From the NCBI RefSeq assembly GCF_016462545.1, contig NZ_JAEMTA010000001.1, forward strand, positions 444,668-508,667: 64,000 nt of DNA, in the 5' to 3' direction. Position 1 is the stretch's first letter. Each line of letters begins with the position of its first letter. Of this stretch, positions 7,142 through 16,264 are shown in pieces. The notes under the pieces were generated by a model, which saw only the letters and a list, made by a program, of their open reading frames with translations, did no database searches and had not been told where the DNA came from. The translations under genes were made by a program, and so were the position numbers. The stretch is from Mycolicibacterium sp. GTDB lineage: Bacteria > Actinomycetota > Actinomycetes > Mycobacteriales > Mycobacteriaceae.

Positions 7142-9412
7142 GTGATGCAGACAGCTGATTGGCGTGCCCGGCTAGAGGATCTGCTCGCGGAGTTCCGGCT
7201 TCGCACGGCCGAAGCGCACCGTTCGGGCGACAAGCCCGACCGCATCGAAGCGGCGCGAGCTTGGCACCGCAGACTCGTCGACCACGATCTGGCCGCACCG
7301 GGCTGGCCCCGATCGGTCGGCGGTCTCGAACTGTCGCTTGAGGACCAGCTGGACTACTACCGCATGACGACCGATGCGGGAGCGCCGCCGCACCCGTGTC
7401 CGCTGTCGTTCATCGTGGCGCCGACCCTGATAACGCACGGCACGCAGCAGCAGAAGGACCGCTTCCTCCAACCGCTGTTGCGCGCCGACGAGTTCTGGTG
7501 CCAGGGGTTCTCCGAACCTGGAGCGGGAAGCGATCTCTCGTCGCTCTCGACGCGTGCGGTTCGCGACGGCGACGTGTATCGCGTGACCGGCCAGAAGGTC
7601 TGGACCACGATGGCCGACCGGGCGGACTGGATGTTCGCGCTGGTGCGAACCGGTAGTGGCGACAAGCCTTCCGATGGCATCACCTATCTGTTGATTCCGA
7701 TGAACAGTCCGGGCGTCACGGTGCGCCCGTTGCGCGACGTCAGCGGAGCGGCCCACTTCGCCGAGGTGTTCTTCGATGAGGTCGAGGTTGCCGTTGAGAA
7801 CCGGGTGGGCGACGAGGGCGAGGGTTGGTCGATCATGCGGACCTCCCTCGGTCACGAGCGAGCCACCGCCTTCCTCGCCGACGAGTTCAAGTACCGCAGC
7901 ACGGCCGACCGGGTGATCGATCTGGTGATCTCTCAAGGGTTGGCCAACGATCCGCTGGTCCGTCAGGACGTCGCGCGGCTGGAGTCCGGGGTCCGCACCA
8001 TTGCCGCCAACAGTTCTCGGGCCCTGGCCGCGGTGCTGCGCGGTGAGGATCCCGGCGGCGTGGCATCGGTGAACCGGTTGGTGAAGTCGGAGTTCGAGCA
8101 GCACATGCATGCGCTGGCGCTGCGTGCCGCCGGTCCTCGTGCAGCGTTGGGTAGCCGCGCGCCCGATGCCGTGGACAAGGGTCGCTGGACGTTCGGTTAC
8201 CTGATGAGTCGGGCCACCACGATCGGTGCGGGAACCTCTGAGATCCAACGCAATACGATCGCCGAGAGCGTCCTGGGACTGCCATCGCACCGGGGGGAGA
8301 ACACCAGGTCTGCAGCGATTACCCCTGGCGATCCGCTGGCGGTGCCCGAAGAGGACGAACGTGAGTTGCGCGATGTGCTCGCGAAGACCCTTCGGGCGAA
8401 GGTCGATGTCGAGGCGCTGCTGGACCGAAAGCGTCCGATCGATGCCGTCGAGCCCGCCGTATGGTCGGCCCTCGTCGAGTTCGGCCTGCCAGGCCTTGCC
8501 GTTGCCGAGTCCCTCGGTGGTGGCGGCGCCCGGCCTCGGCTTCTCTACGCGGCGCTCGAAGAAGCCGGAAAGGCCTTGGCCGCAGCACCTCTCGTCCCAA
8601 CTGTGACGGCACTCGAGGTGGCCTTGCACAGCGGGGCGAAGGCCCTGGTGCAACGCATCAGCGAGGGTGCCACGGCGGCGTTCGTCGTGCCACTCGACGA
8701 CGGTGGCTGGGTCACCGCTGGACCGACGTTGCCGACGTGGAACGGATCTGCTCTGACCGGCGTGGTCCCGGTCGTAGCAGGTGCACCGAGCGCGGAGGTA
8801 CTCGTGGTGCTGGCCTCTGATGGAAACGATGCGGTGCTGGTGGCTCTGGATGCGTCTGCGGACGGCGTCACCGTACACGCGCAACAGCCACTCGATCTGA
8901 CCGCGACCATCGGCGCGGTGAGCCTCGAGGATGCCGCCGGGGAAGTGCTGGCCGACGGTGCCGAGGTGTCGAAGATCCTGCGCCATGCCCGCCACCAAGC
9001 GGCCCTGGCGGTCGCCGCGGACTCGGTCGGCGTGGGCGCACGGGCGTTGGCGATGTCCGTCCAGTGGGCGGGTGAGCGCCACCAATTCGGCCGTCCCATC
9101 GGTAGCTTCCAGGCGGTGTCGCACCGGTGCGCAGACATGTTGGTGGCCTTGGAGGGTGCGCGCAGCCAGGTGCTCGCCGCAGCCGAACTCGGCGGCGACG
9201 AATCCGACTACCTGGTCGACCTTGCCGTCGCGGCGGCACTCGATGCCGGCGTCCTCGCCACCGAAGGCGCTCTGCAGATCCATGGCGGCGTTGGCTTCAC
9301 CTGGGAGCACCCGATCCATCTGCTCCTGCGTCGCGCCCAGGCCAACGCCGTCCTGACGGGCCGAGCTGACGTGCTACGGGACCGCGCTGCCCGGGAACTC
9401 CTGAACCGCTGA
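7142..9412 (+). CDS. Fused two-domain acyl-CoA dehydrogenase (alpha then beta)
   Basis: This 756-residue protein contains two complete acyl-CoA dehydrogenase domains. Residues 1 to about 390 are alpha-like, with WCQGFSEPGAGSDL near 119 and GAGTSEIQRNTIAE near 362. Residues about 405-756 are beta-like, with ERHQFGRPIGSFQAV near 645 and QIHGGVGFTWEHP near 711. Mycobacterial steroid-type FadEs usually form alpha2beta2 heterotetramers from separate genes, so this is a natural fusion of such a pair. The EGT glutamate used by medium-chain enzymes is replaced by AGT, as in the other alpha domains here. Start is GTG 7142 or ATG 7145; no Shine-Dalgarno sequence is evident. Confidence 0.9.
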   Translation: MMQTADWRARLEDLLAEFRLRTAEAHRSGDKPDRIEAARAWHRRLVDHDLAAPGWPRSVGGLELSLEDQLDYYRMTTDAGAPPHPCPLSFIVAPTLITHGTQQQKDRFLQPLLRADEFWCQGFSEPGAGSDLSSLSTRAVRDGDVYRVTGQKVWTTMADRADWMFALVRTGSGDKPSDGITYLLIPMNSPGVTVRPLRDVSGAAHFAEVFFDEVEVAVENRVGDEGEGWSIMRTSLGHERATAFLADEFKYRSTADRVIDLVISQGLANDPLVRQDVARLESGVRTIAANSSRALAAVLRGEDPGGVASVNRLVKSEFEQHMHALALRAAGPRAALGSRAPDAVDKGRWTFGYLMSRATTIGAGTSEIQRNTIAESVLGLPSHRGENTRSAAITPGDPLAVPEEDERELRDVLAKTLRAKVDVEALLDRKRPIDAVEPAVWSALVEFGLPGLAVAESLGGGGARPRLLYAALEEAGKALAAAPLVPTVTALEVALHSGAKALVQRISEGATAAFVVPLDDGGWVTAGPTLPTWNGSALTGVVPVVAGAPSAEVLVVLASDGNDAVLVALDASADGVTVHAQQPLDLTATIGAVSLEDAAGEVLADGAEVSKILRHARHQAALAVAADSVGVGARALAMSVQWAGERHQFGRPIGSFQAVSHRCADMLVALEGARSQVLAAAELGGDESDYLVDLAVAAALDAGVLATEGALQIHGGVGFTWEHPIHLLLRRAQANAVLTGRADVLRDRAARELLNR

Positions 9413-9459
9413 CGAATTCACTACGAACGGGCTTCACCATCGAGAGGATTGACGACGAC

Positions 9460-10650
9460 GTGGAATACGGGATGGGCCCCGAGTTGGAGACCTTTCGAGC
9501 CGAGGTGCGCGACTTCGTCGCCACGCATGCGCCGAAGATTCCACCGCGGGCCGGCGTGCGCAGCGCCGAGAACGACACCGAGTTCAGGGCACTGCAGGAG
9601 TGGACCGCCCGTCTGTTCGAGGCCGGTTATGCCGGTGCTGACTGGCCGGCGGAATTCGGCGGGCGTGATGATCGCTCGGCCGAGCATGCCATCGTGGTGT
9701 CCGAGGAACTGGCCCGCGCCGCGGTGCCGGGTGTGCCCAGCGGCAACGCGCTCGCCTCACATGCGTTGATCCATTACGGCACCGACGAACAGCGGCGCAG
9801 GCACCTGCCCGAGATCCGGGCTGGGCGCCAACAGTGGTGCCAGCTGTTCAGCGAGCCCGGCGCAGGCAGTGACCTGGCCTCGCTGCGCACCAAGGCGGTC
9901 CTCGACGGTGACGTCTACACGGTCGACGGTCAAAAGGTGTGGACCACCGACGGCCACTGGGCCGACTACGGATACCTGTTGGCCCGCACCGACTCCGACG
10001 CCCCGAAGCACAAGGGCATCAGCGCGTTCGTCGTCGACATGTCGAGCCCGGGCGTCACGGTTCGGCCGCTTCGCGAGCTGACCGGAACGTCGGACTTCAA
10101 CGAGGTGTTCCTCGACTCGGTCGAGGTGTCGGCCGATGCCATGATCGGTTCGCCGGGACAGGGGTGGGCGATCGCGAATGCCACTCTGGCGCACGAACGC
10201 ACCAGTGTGGGCGCGGCGGTGGTCAAGTTGAGGTTGGCCATCGACGCTCTGGTCGACCTGGCCCGCCGCGTCACCGTCGACGGGCGGCCGGCGATCGACA
10301 GCGATCTGGTGCGGGATCGAATCGGTGAGTTCAGTGCGGAAGTCGAGGCACTCGCCGCGCTGACCTATGCCAACCTGACGCGTTGGCTTCGTGGTACCGA
10401 ACGCATGCACGACGGTGCCATGGCCAAGTTGATGTTCAGCGAGCTGAATCTCGAGATGGCCCGTTACGCAGTCGAACTCGGAGGTGCCGCCGGAGTGCTC
10501 GTGGAGGGCGACCCGGACGTGCTCGACGGCGGGCGCTGGCAGGATGAGTGGCTGTACGCCCGGGCGTACACCATCGCAGGCGGCAGCTCGGAGATCATGC
10601 GCAACCTGATCGCCGAACGCGGGTTGGCCCTTCCCCGGGACCGGCGATGA
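9460..10650 (+). CDS. Acyl-CoA dehydrogenase, alpha-type subunit
   Basis: This 396-residue FadE starts at GTG 9460, 47 bases after the fused FadE. It has WCQLFSEPGAGSDLASL near residue 126, the substrate/FAD-loop VDGQKVWTTDGHWADY, and the C-terminal IAGGSSEIMRNLIAERGL in which the EGT glutamate is absent. It introduces a 2,3 double bond into an acyl-CoA using FAD. Its sequence is close to the alpha half of heteromeric FadEs, and the nearest free beta-type subunit is encoded convergently at 10686-11690 with a 35-base gap. Confidence 0.88.
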   Translation: MEYGMGPELETFRAEVRDFVATHAPKIPPRAGVRSAENDTEFRALQEWTARLFEAGYAGADWPAEFGGRDDRSAEHAIVVSEELARAAVPGVPSGNALASHALIHYGTDEQRRRHLPEIRAGRQQWCQLFSEPGAGSDLASLRTKAVLDGDVYTVDGQKVWTTDGHWADYGYLLARTDSDAPKHKGISAFVVDMSSPGVTVRPLRELTGTSDFNEVFLDSVEVSADAMIGSPGQGWAIANATLAHERTSVGAAVVKLRLAIDALVDLARRVTVDGRPAIDSDLVRDRIGEFSAEVEALAALTYANLTRWLRGTERMHDGAMAKLMFSELNLEMARYAVELGGAAGVLVEGDPDVLDGGRWQDEWLYARAYTIAGGSSEIMRNLIAERGLALPRDRR

Positions 10651-10685
10651 GCGCTTGCGCGAAGAGCAGACGGTGGAGCTGAATG

Positions 10686-11690
10686 TCAGGCGGTGACCAG
10701 GGCCGCGCGATGTTCGGCGACCGTGCCGTCGAACGCCTCGTCCACCTTGATGCGGCGTAGGAACAGATGCAGGTCGTGCTCCCAGGTGAAGCCGATGCCG
10801 CCATGCACCTGAAGGGCGGTGCCCGCGACGCGGGCGGCGGCCGACTTCGCATACGCCGCCGCCGCGGACGCCGCGCGGGAGCGGGCCTGGGCGAGCGAAG
10901 CGACGGGGAGATACGCGGCGCCCGTGTTGTCGTCGAGGGCGAGCGCGGCAGCCCACAGCGATGCGCGGCTGGCTTCGACGGCCAAGACCATGTCGGCGCA
11001 GTGATGTTTGACCGCCTGGAACGAGCCGATCGGTGCGCCGAACTGCTCTCGCTGGCCGGCGTAGGACACCGTCATCTCGAGCAGTCGCGCCGCCGCGCCC
11101 AGTGCATCGAAGGCACGGTGAACGGCGAGTGCGTCGCGTACCAACGCCGCGGTGCCCGAGGGCAATTCCGTCCAGTCGCCGACCACCGCGTCGAGTTTCA
11201 GTCGCGCCCAGGACCGCGTCAGGTCGAGGGTCGACAGTGTGGACAGGGCGGGGGTCTTCACCACCGAGACATATTCCTTGGGGCCGTCGCGGCGTATGAC
11301 CGCGACGGCGTCCAGGTCGGCGGCCATCGGTACGGGGCTGCTGACTCCGTTCGGGGCGAAAGCCACTGCAGTGAGTCCCTCGTTCGCGGACGCCAGATCC
11401 GCGCCTTCGAGGAGCGAGGTGGCGACCGCCAGATCGGCGATGGGGAGGGAGCTCGCCGCGTAGCCGTGTGCCTCGGCGATGACGGCGAGATCGACATGGC
11501 TGCCGCCCATTTCGGGAGTGAGCAATTCCAACAGACCCGATTCCCCAGCGTGCGACGCCGCCGCGGGATCGATGGTGATCGCCGCGGAATCGAGCGCCGC
11601 ACGGACTCGCGCGATGGGATCGTGACGCTCGAGCCAGGCGCGCTCGGCGGCTGCGAGTTGATCCTGTTCGTCGGTCAAGCCGAAGTCCAT
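10686..11690 (-). CDS. Acyl-CoA dehydrogenase, beta-type subunit
   Basis: The 334-residue length is short for a self-sufficient FadE and typical of the beta subunit of heteromeric enzymes. It has MDFGLTDEQDQL at the N terminus, REQFGAPIGSFQAVKHHCAD near 210-230 and VHGGIGFTWEHDLHLFLRR near 295-313. The start has GGAAGGAG seven bases upstream. It is transcribed from the palindrome-bearing divergent region shared with the ligase gene, and its 3' end faces that of the alpha-type gene at 9460, a plausible partner. Confidence 0.88.
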   Translation of the reverse strand: MDFGLTDEQDQLAAAERAWLERHDPIARVRAALDSAAITIDPAAASHAGESGLLELLTPEMGGSHVDLAVIAEAHGYAASSLPIADLAVATSLLEGADLASANEGLTAVAFAPNGVSSPVPMAADLDAVAVIRRDGPKEYVSVVKTPALSTLSTLDLTRSWARLKLDAVVGDWTELPSGTAALVRDALAVHRAFDALGAAARLLEMTVSYAGQREQFGAPIGSFQAVKHHCADMVLAVEASRASLWAAALALDDNTGAAYLPVASLAQARSRAASAAAAYAKSAAARVAGTALQVHGGIGFTWEHDLHLFLRRIKVDEAFDGTVAEHRAALVTA

Positions 11691-11704
11691 CGTCGACTCC
11701 TTCC

Positions 11705-11720
11705 ACTAGGTTGACCTAGT
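11705..11720. promoter_or_regulatory. Perfect ACTAGGT-TG-ACCTAGT operator candidate
   Basis: Two exact 7-bp inverted arms are separated by two bases, centred in the 95-bp divergent region between the beta FadE (-) and the ligase operon (+). It lies 15-30 bases upstream of the leftward start. The size and symmetry fit a TetR-type operator. Related half-sites occur at 7121 and 21592. Confidence 0.6.
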
Positions 11721-11785
11721 AAACCATGTCGACTAGTTTCGAGGGAATGGGTGATCGGCCTAAGGGGACGATCCGGGAAGAGAAG

Positions 11786-13297
11786 ATGACGAGCATCCAC
11801 GAGGCGTTGGGTCGGTTGTGGGAGGCCGATGATCAGGCACGAATGGTGGAATACGAGGGTCGCTGGGCGACGTGGGCTGCGGTGCGGTCGTTGACCGAAC
11901 GGATCGATGCCGAACTGACCGAAGCGGGCTGCGGCAGCGGTGGCCGGGTTGCCGTCGTGCTCACCAATCGGATGGAATCCGTGGCCGCGCTCATCGCCAT
12001 CTTTCGAGGTGGACGCACCCTCGTGACCATCAGCCCACTGCAACCGCCGGAGCGGCTCAGCGCGGATCTCGGGGCATCCGCGGCGGGTTGGGTGTTGGCA
12101 CCTTCTCCGCTGTGGTCCGAAGCGGTCTTCAGCACCACCGTCGCGGACCTGGGCGCGACCGGTTGGAGCTTGAACGACGACGGCCTCGAGTTACGTGCGC
12201 GAGGATCTCGAGCACCTCAAGCCGGTGACCCCGCCGTCGCGATCGAGATGTTGACGTCGGGTACGACCGGTGCCCCGAAGCGAATTCCGCTGAGCCGCAG
12301 GCAGCTCGAAGCCTCACTCGGGGCCGCGCTGAAACACAACGATCGGGCGGATGCCCCGCCCAAGCCGGCCCTGTCGGGAACCGTCGGTCTGGTGACTCTG
12401 CCCATCGTGCACATCGGCGGCCTGTGGTCGCTGCTTCAGTCATTGGTAGCCGCCCGACCCATCGCCATGCTGGACCGCTTCACGGTGCCGGGCTGGCATG
12501 CGGTAGTCAAGGAACACCGACCCGCCGTCGCCGGACTGCCCCCCGCAGCCATTCGCTCGGTGCTCGACTCCGACATTCCCCACGAGGACCTAAAGAGCAT
12601 CCGTGCGATCAACGCAGGCACCAGCCCGGTAGACCCCGAGCTCGTCGATGCGTTCTTCGAGCGATACGGAATCCCGATCCTCGTCGTATACGGTGCCACC
12701 GAGTTCTCCGGTGCCGTCGCAGGCTGGACCGTCAAGGACTTTCACACGCGGTGGGCCGACAAGAAGGGCAGCGTCGGACGTGCGTTTCCAGGAGTCCGTT
12801 TGCAAGTCGTGAACGACGACGGCGCCGTTCTCGGTGCCAACGAGGCGGGCCGACTACAGGTCTCGTCGGCACAGGCGGGCGGGTCCGGCGACACCTGGAT
12901 CACCACCAGCGATCTTGCGCACATCGACGACGAGGGCTTTCTCTACATCGACGGCCGCGCCGACGACGTGATCGTGCGCGGCGGGTTCAAGGTGTCACCG
13001 GAGACCGTGGTCCGCGCGCTACGGGCGCACCCGGCCGTCGCCGATGCGGCGGTGGCGCCGATACCCGACGTCCGGCTCGGCCAGATTCCCATTGCCGCAG
13101 TCGAATTGCGCACCGGTGCTGAAGCCGACGGTGACGACTTGCGCGACCACTGCCGGACGATGCTGACGCCCTACGAGGTGCCCGCCCGCGTCTACGTCGT
13201 CGACGCACTTCCCCGCGGCGCCGCCCTCAAAGTCGATCGCCGCCGGTTGCTAACACAGTTGGAGGATCTCGGCGCCATGCAGAAACAACCCACCTAG
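11786..13297 (+). CDS. AMP-dependent acyl-CoA synthetase
   Basis: The start at ATG 11786 is preferred: it has GGGAAGAGA upstream, and the in-frame ATG at 11726 would begin five bases from the palindrome. The resulting protein has 503 residues, with SGTTGAPKRIPLS near 157, YGATEFSG near 301, RADDVIVRGGFKVSPE near 390 and the terminal lysine motif GAALKVDRRRL. It lacks the first 15-20 residues seen in longer FadDs but has all catalytic motifs. It is the first gene of an eight-gene operon encoding a complete beta-oxidation-like set, so it probably activates that pathway's substrate. Confidence 0.85.
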   Translation: MTSIHEALGRLWEADDQARMVEYEGRWATWAAVRSLTERIDAELTEAGCGSGGRVAVVLTNRMESVAALIAIFRGGRTLVTISPLQPPERLSADLGASAAGWVLAPSPLWSEAVFSTTVADLGATGWSLNDDGLELRARGSRAPQAGDPAVAIEMLTSGTTGAPKRIPLSRRQLEASLGAALKHNDRADAPPKPALSGTVGLVTLPIVHIGGLWSLLQSLVAARPIAMLDRFTVPGWHAVVKEHRPAVAGLPPAAIRSVLDSDIPHEDLKSIRAINAGTSPVDPELVDAFFERYGIPILVVYGATEFSGAVAGWTVKDFHTRWADKKGSVGRAFPGVRLQVVNDDGAVLGANEAGRLQVSSAQAGGSGDTWITTSDLAHIDDEGFLYIDGRADDVIVRGGFKVSPETVVRALRAHPAVADAAVAPIPDVRLGQIPIAAVELRTGAEADGDDLRDHCRTMLTPYEVPARVYVVDALPRGAALKVDRRRLLTQLEDLGAMQKQPT

Positions 13298-13303
13298 AAG
13301 GAG

Positions 13304-14098
13304 ATGTCCTTGTCCGAAGCCGCCGCCCTCATCGAACGACGGGGCAACGTCGCGCTCATCACGATCAACCGACCCGAGGCGCGCAACGCCGTCAACGGTG
13401 CTGTCAGCACCGCGGTCGGCAACGCACTGGCGGAGGCGCAGAGCGATCCGGAGGTGTGGGCCGTCGTCATCACGGGCGCGGGGGACAAGTCGTTCTGCGC
13501 CGGGGCCGACCTCAAGGCCATTTCCCGCGGCGAGAACCTCTTTCACGCAGAACATCCCGAATGGGGCTTCGCCGGCTACGTACACCACTTCATCGACAAG
13601 CCCACCATCGCCGCGGTCAACGGGACCGCGCTGGGCGGTGGTTCCGAGCTGGCACTGGCGAGTGACCTGGTCGTCGCCTGCGAGAGCGCAAGTTTCGGCC
13701 TGCCCGAGGTCAAGCGTGGCCTCATCGCGGGAGCCGGCGGTGTCTTCCGCATCATCGAGCAGCTGCCTCGCAAGGTGGCGCTGGAACTCGTCTTCACCGG
13801 AGAGCCGATTTCCGCCGCGGACGCCCTCAAGTGGGGCTTGATCAACCACGTCGCTCCCGACGGCACCGTGGTCGAGGCTGCATTGGCACTCGCCGAGCGG
13901 ATCACCGTCAATGCACCGCTCTCGGTGCAGGCCTCGAAAAGGGTCGCCTACGGCGCCGACGGTGGAATCATCGCCACCGAGGAACCCAAGTGGGACCGCA
14001 CCACCCGTGAGTTCACGGAACTGTTGAAATCCGAAGACGCGATGGAAGGGCCGCTGGCCTTCGCCGAGAAGCGTCAACCCGTATGGAAGGCACGCTGA
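13304..14098 (+). CDS. Enoyl-CoA hydratase/isomerase (crotonase)
   Basis: The 264-residue product has crotonase motifs: NRPEARNAVN near 24, DKSFCAGADLKA near 60 and GGGSELALASDLVVA near 111 (oxyanion-hole glycines), and FGLPEVKRGLIAGAGG with the glutamate at the usual catalytic position. It would hydrate the enoyl-CoA made by a FadE. AAGGAG lies directly against the ATG at 13304, so the TTG at 13310, two codons later with better spacing, may be the real start. It sits six bases after the ligase and one base before the SDR. Confidence 0.87.
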   Translation: MSLSEAAALIERRGNVALITINRPEARNAVNGAVSTAVGNALAEAQSDPEVWAVVITGAGDKSFCAGADLKAISRGENLFHAEHPEWGFAGYVHHFIDKPTIAAVNGTALGGGSELALASDLVVACESASFGLPEVKRGLIAGAGGVFRIIEQLPRKVALELVFTGEPISAADALKWGLINHVAPDGTVVEAALALAERITVNAPLSVQASKRVAYGADGGIIATEEPKWDRTTREFTELLKSEDAMEGPLAFAEKRQPVWKAR

Positions 14099-14099
14099 A

Positions 14100-14951
14100 A
14101 TGGGAAGAGTTCAGGACAAAGTGGTCCTCGTGACAGGTGGCGCCCGCGGTCAGGGCCGCAGCCATGCCGTCAAGTTGGCCGAGGAGGGTGCAGACGTCAT
14201 CCTCTTCGACATCTGCGCTGACATCGAAACCAACGAGTATCCGCTCGCGACGTCCCGCGATCTCGAAGAGGCCGGACTCGAGGTGGAGAAGACCGGCCGC
14301 CGGGCCTACACCGCCGAGGTCGACGTCCGCGATCGCGCCGCGGTCGCTCGCGAACTCGCCAACGCGGTCGCCGAATTCGGTCGGCTCGACGTAGTCGTCG
14401 CGAACGCCGGTATCTGTCCGCTCGGCGCGAATCTGCCCGTGCAGGCGTTCGCCGACGCCTTCGACGTCGACTTCATCGGCGTGGTCAACACCGTGCATGC
14501 GGCGTTGCCATATCTCAAGTCCGGCGCGTCCATCATCACCACCGGGTCCATCGCCGGCCTCATCGCAGCCTCGCAGCCGCCGGGAGCGGCCGGTCCACAG
14601 GGCCCCGGTGGAGCGGGCTATAGCTACGCCAAGCAGCTGGTGGATTCCTACACCATGCAGCTGGCCGGGCAGCTGGCGCCACAGTCGATCCGCGCCAACG
14701 TGATTCACCCGACGAACGTCAACACCGACATGCTCAACAGCGCGCCGATGTACCGCCAGTTTCGACCTGATCTCGAGAGCCCCAGTCGGGATGATGCACT
14801 GCTCGCCTTCCCGGCCATGCAGGCGATGCCCACGCCGTACGTCGAGCCGTCGGACATCTCCAACGCGGTGTGCTTCCTGGCCTCCGACGAGTCCCGCTTC
14901 GTGACCGGCCTGCAGTTCAAGGTCGACGCCGGCGCCATGCTGAAGTTCTAG
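14100..14951 (+). CDS. SDR oxidoreductase, mycofactocin-associated type
   Basis: This 283-residue short-chain dehydrogenase has the extended nucleotide-binding signature VTGGARGQGRSHAV and the long insertion after ILFDIC (ADIETNEYPLATSRDL) that mark the SDR subfamily linked to the mycofactocin redox cofactor, in which NAD(P) is held tightly. The NAG motif (NAGIC), the catalytic serine (TGSIAG) and YSYAK are intact. It would oxidise the hydroxyacyl-CoA or an alcohol of the pathway. It is in tight operon spacing with the hydratase before and the dehydratase after. A second member of the subfamily is at 41780. Confidence 0.85.
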   Translation: MGRVQDKVVLVTGGARGQGRSHAVKLAEEGADVILFDICADIETNEYPLATSRDLEEAGLEVEKTGRRAYTAEVDVRDRAAVARELANAVAEFGRLDVVVANAGICPLGANLPVQAFADAFDVDFIGVVNTVHAALPYLKSGASIITTGSIAGLIAASQPPGAAGPQGPGGAGYSYAKQLVDSYTMQLAGQLAPQSIRANVIHPTNVNTDMLNSAPMYRQFRPDLESPSRDDALLAFPAMQAMPTPYVEPSDISNAVCFLASDESRFVTGLQFKVDAGAMLKF

Positions 14952-14959
14952 GAGGAGCG

Positions 14960-16255
14960 ATGACCACGACCGAGAGGCCCAGCGCTGATACGGCTGCCGA
15001 AGAAGGCCGGATCACCGACGAGGACATCGAGCGCGCGAAGGCCCAGATCGGGATTCCCGTGTTTCAGCGTGACGAGGCGTGGCACAAGCTGCCGTCCGGT
15101 GACGCCATCACCCAGTTCTCCTTCGGCTGTGGCGATGACAACCCGTTGTTCCACGACCCGGGGTACGGGCCGACGACGCGCTGGCACGGCCAGATCGCAT
15201 CGCCGACGTTCCCGATCTCGACCGGATTGGATCAGACCCCGAAGTTCACCGACCCAGAGCGAAAGAAGTTGTTCCGCGGCTTGTTCCGTGGCACCGGCAA
15301 GTACTACTCCGGGGTCAAGTGGACGTGGTACCGGCCCATCTACGCCGGGCGCCCAGTGCTGGCGGAGAACTATACGCTCGACGTCCAGGTCAAGGAGAGC
15401 GAGTTCTCCGGTGGTCGGTCGGTCAAGGAGACCTTCCGGTACCTCTACGTCGACACCGACGGCAACCCGATCGCCACCCGCGACGAGTCCTACATCAACG
15501 CCGAGCGGCAGGGTTCGAAGAAGTCCGGCAAGCTCAAGGACATCCAGCGCAAGCATTGGACGCCAGAGGAATTCGCGCAGGTCGAAGAAGAATACGAGGC
15601 TGAGGAGCGGCGCGGCGCCGACCCACGGTGGTGGGAGGACGTCGCGGTCGGCGATGAGCTGCCCGGAATCATCAAGGGTCCGCTGACCGTCGTCGACATC
15701 ATCTCCATGCACATGGGCTGGGGCTGGGGTGGCTACGGCGTGGGGCCGCTGAAGTTCGCCCACCAACTGCGCAAGCGGATGCCGGCGTTCTACCAGCCCG
15801 ACGAGTACGGCGTTCCCGACGTCGTGCAGAGACTGCACTGGGATTCCGAACGTGCTCAGGCACTGGGCATCCCGGCGCCGTACGACTACGGCCAGATGCG
15901 GGCGGCGTGGGTGAGCCACCTGTTGACCAACTGGATCGGCGACGACGGCTGGCTGGCGGAGATGGACCTGCAGATGCGCGGGTTCAACTACCACGGCGAC
16001 GTGCATCGGCTTACGGGCACGGTGACTGCGAAGGGGGCGGGACCCGACGACGCGGTGGCATTGGACGTCTTCGCCACCAGCCAGCGCGACGAGACCACGA
16101 CGCGGGGCACCGCGAAGGTACTGCTTCCGTCGAAGGCATCCGGCGCAGTGGTCCTGCCGGTACCGGACGCCGATCTCAGAAGGCGCGGGGCGCAGGTCGT
16201 TTCCCGCACATCAGGCAACGTCGGCGCGGAGATGCGCCGTCTGTACGGAGAGTGA
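14960..16255 (+). CDS. Double-hotdog MaoC-type acyl dehydratase
   Basis: The start at 14960 follows GGAGGAG. At 431 residues it is about three times a single hotdog. The N-terminal half resembles the FAS1-like dehydratase domain (SFGCGDDNPLFHD near 55-67, then a loop with TRWHGQIASPTF). The C-terminal half holds a second hotdog starting near WWEDVAVGDELPGI. Such double-hotdog proteins hydrate bulky enoyl-CoAs, as in steroid side-chain degradation. It precedes the FadE at 16265 by nine bases. Confidence 0.8.
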   Translation: MTTTERPSADTAAEEGRITDEDIERAKAQIGIPVFQRDEAWHKLPSGDAITQFSFGCGDDNPLFHDPGYGPTTRWHGQIASPTFPISTGLDQTPKFTDPERKKLFRGLFRGTGKYYSGVKWTWYRPIYAGRPVLAENYTLDVQVKESEFSGGRSVKETFRYLYVDTDGNPIATRDESYINAERQGSKKSGKLKDIQRKHWTPEEFAQVEEEYEAEERRGADPRWWEDVAVGDELPGIIKGPLTVVDIISMHMGWGWGGYGVGPLKFAHQLRKRMPAFYQPDEYGVPDVVQRLHWDSERAQALGIPAPYDYGQMRAAWVSHLLTNWIGDDGWLAEMDLQMRGFNYHGDVHRLTGTVTAKGAGPDDAVALDVFATSQRDETTTRGTAKVLLPSKASGAVVLPVPDADLRRRGAQVVSRTSGNVGAEMRRLYGE

Positions 16256-16264
16256 AGAGAACAT

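Noticed and set aside
7172..9319. A 715-codon open frame antisense to the fused FadE gene
   Set aside because: It is low-complexity Arg/His/Gly-rich sequence typical of antisense frames in GC-rich genes, and the plus-strand frame has clear FadE motifs throughout.
9757..11706. A 649-codon minus-strand open frame spanning two FadE genes
   Set aside because: It crosses the convergent gap and reads as Arg-rich shadow sequence; real FadE motifs lie in the other frames.
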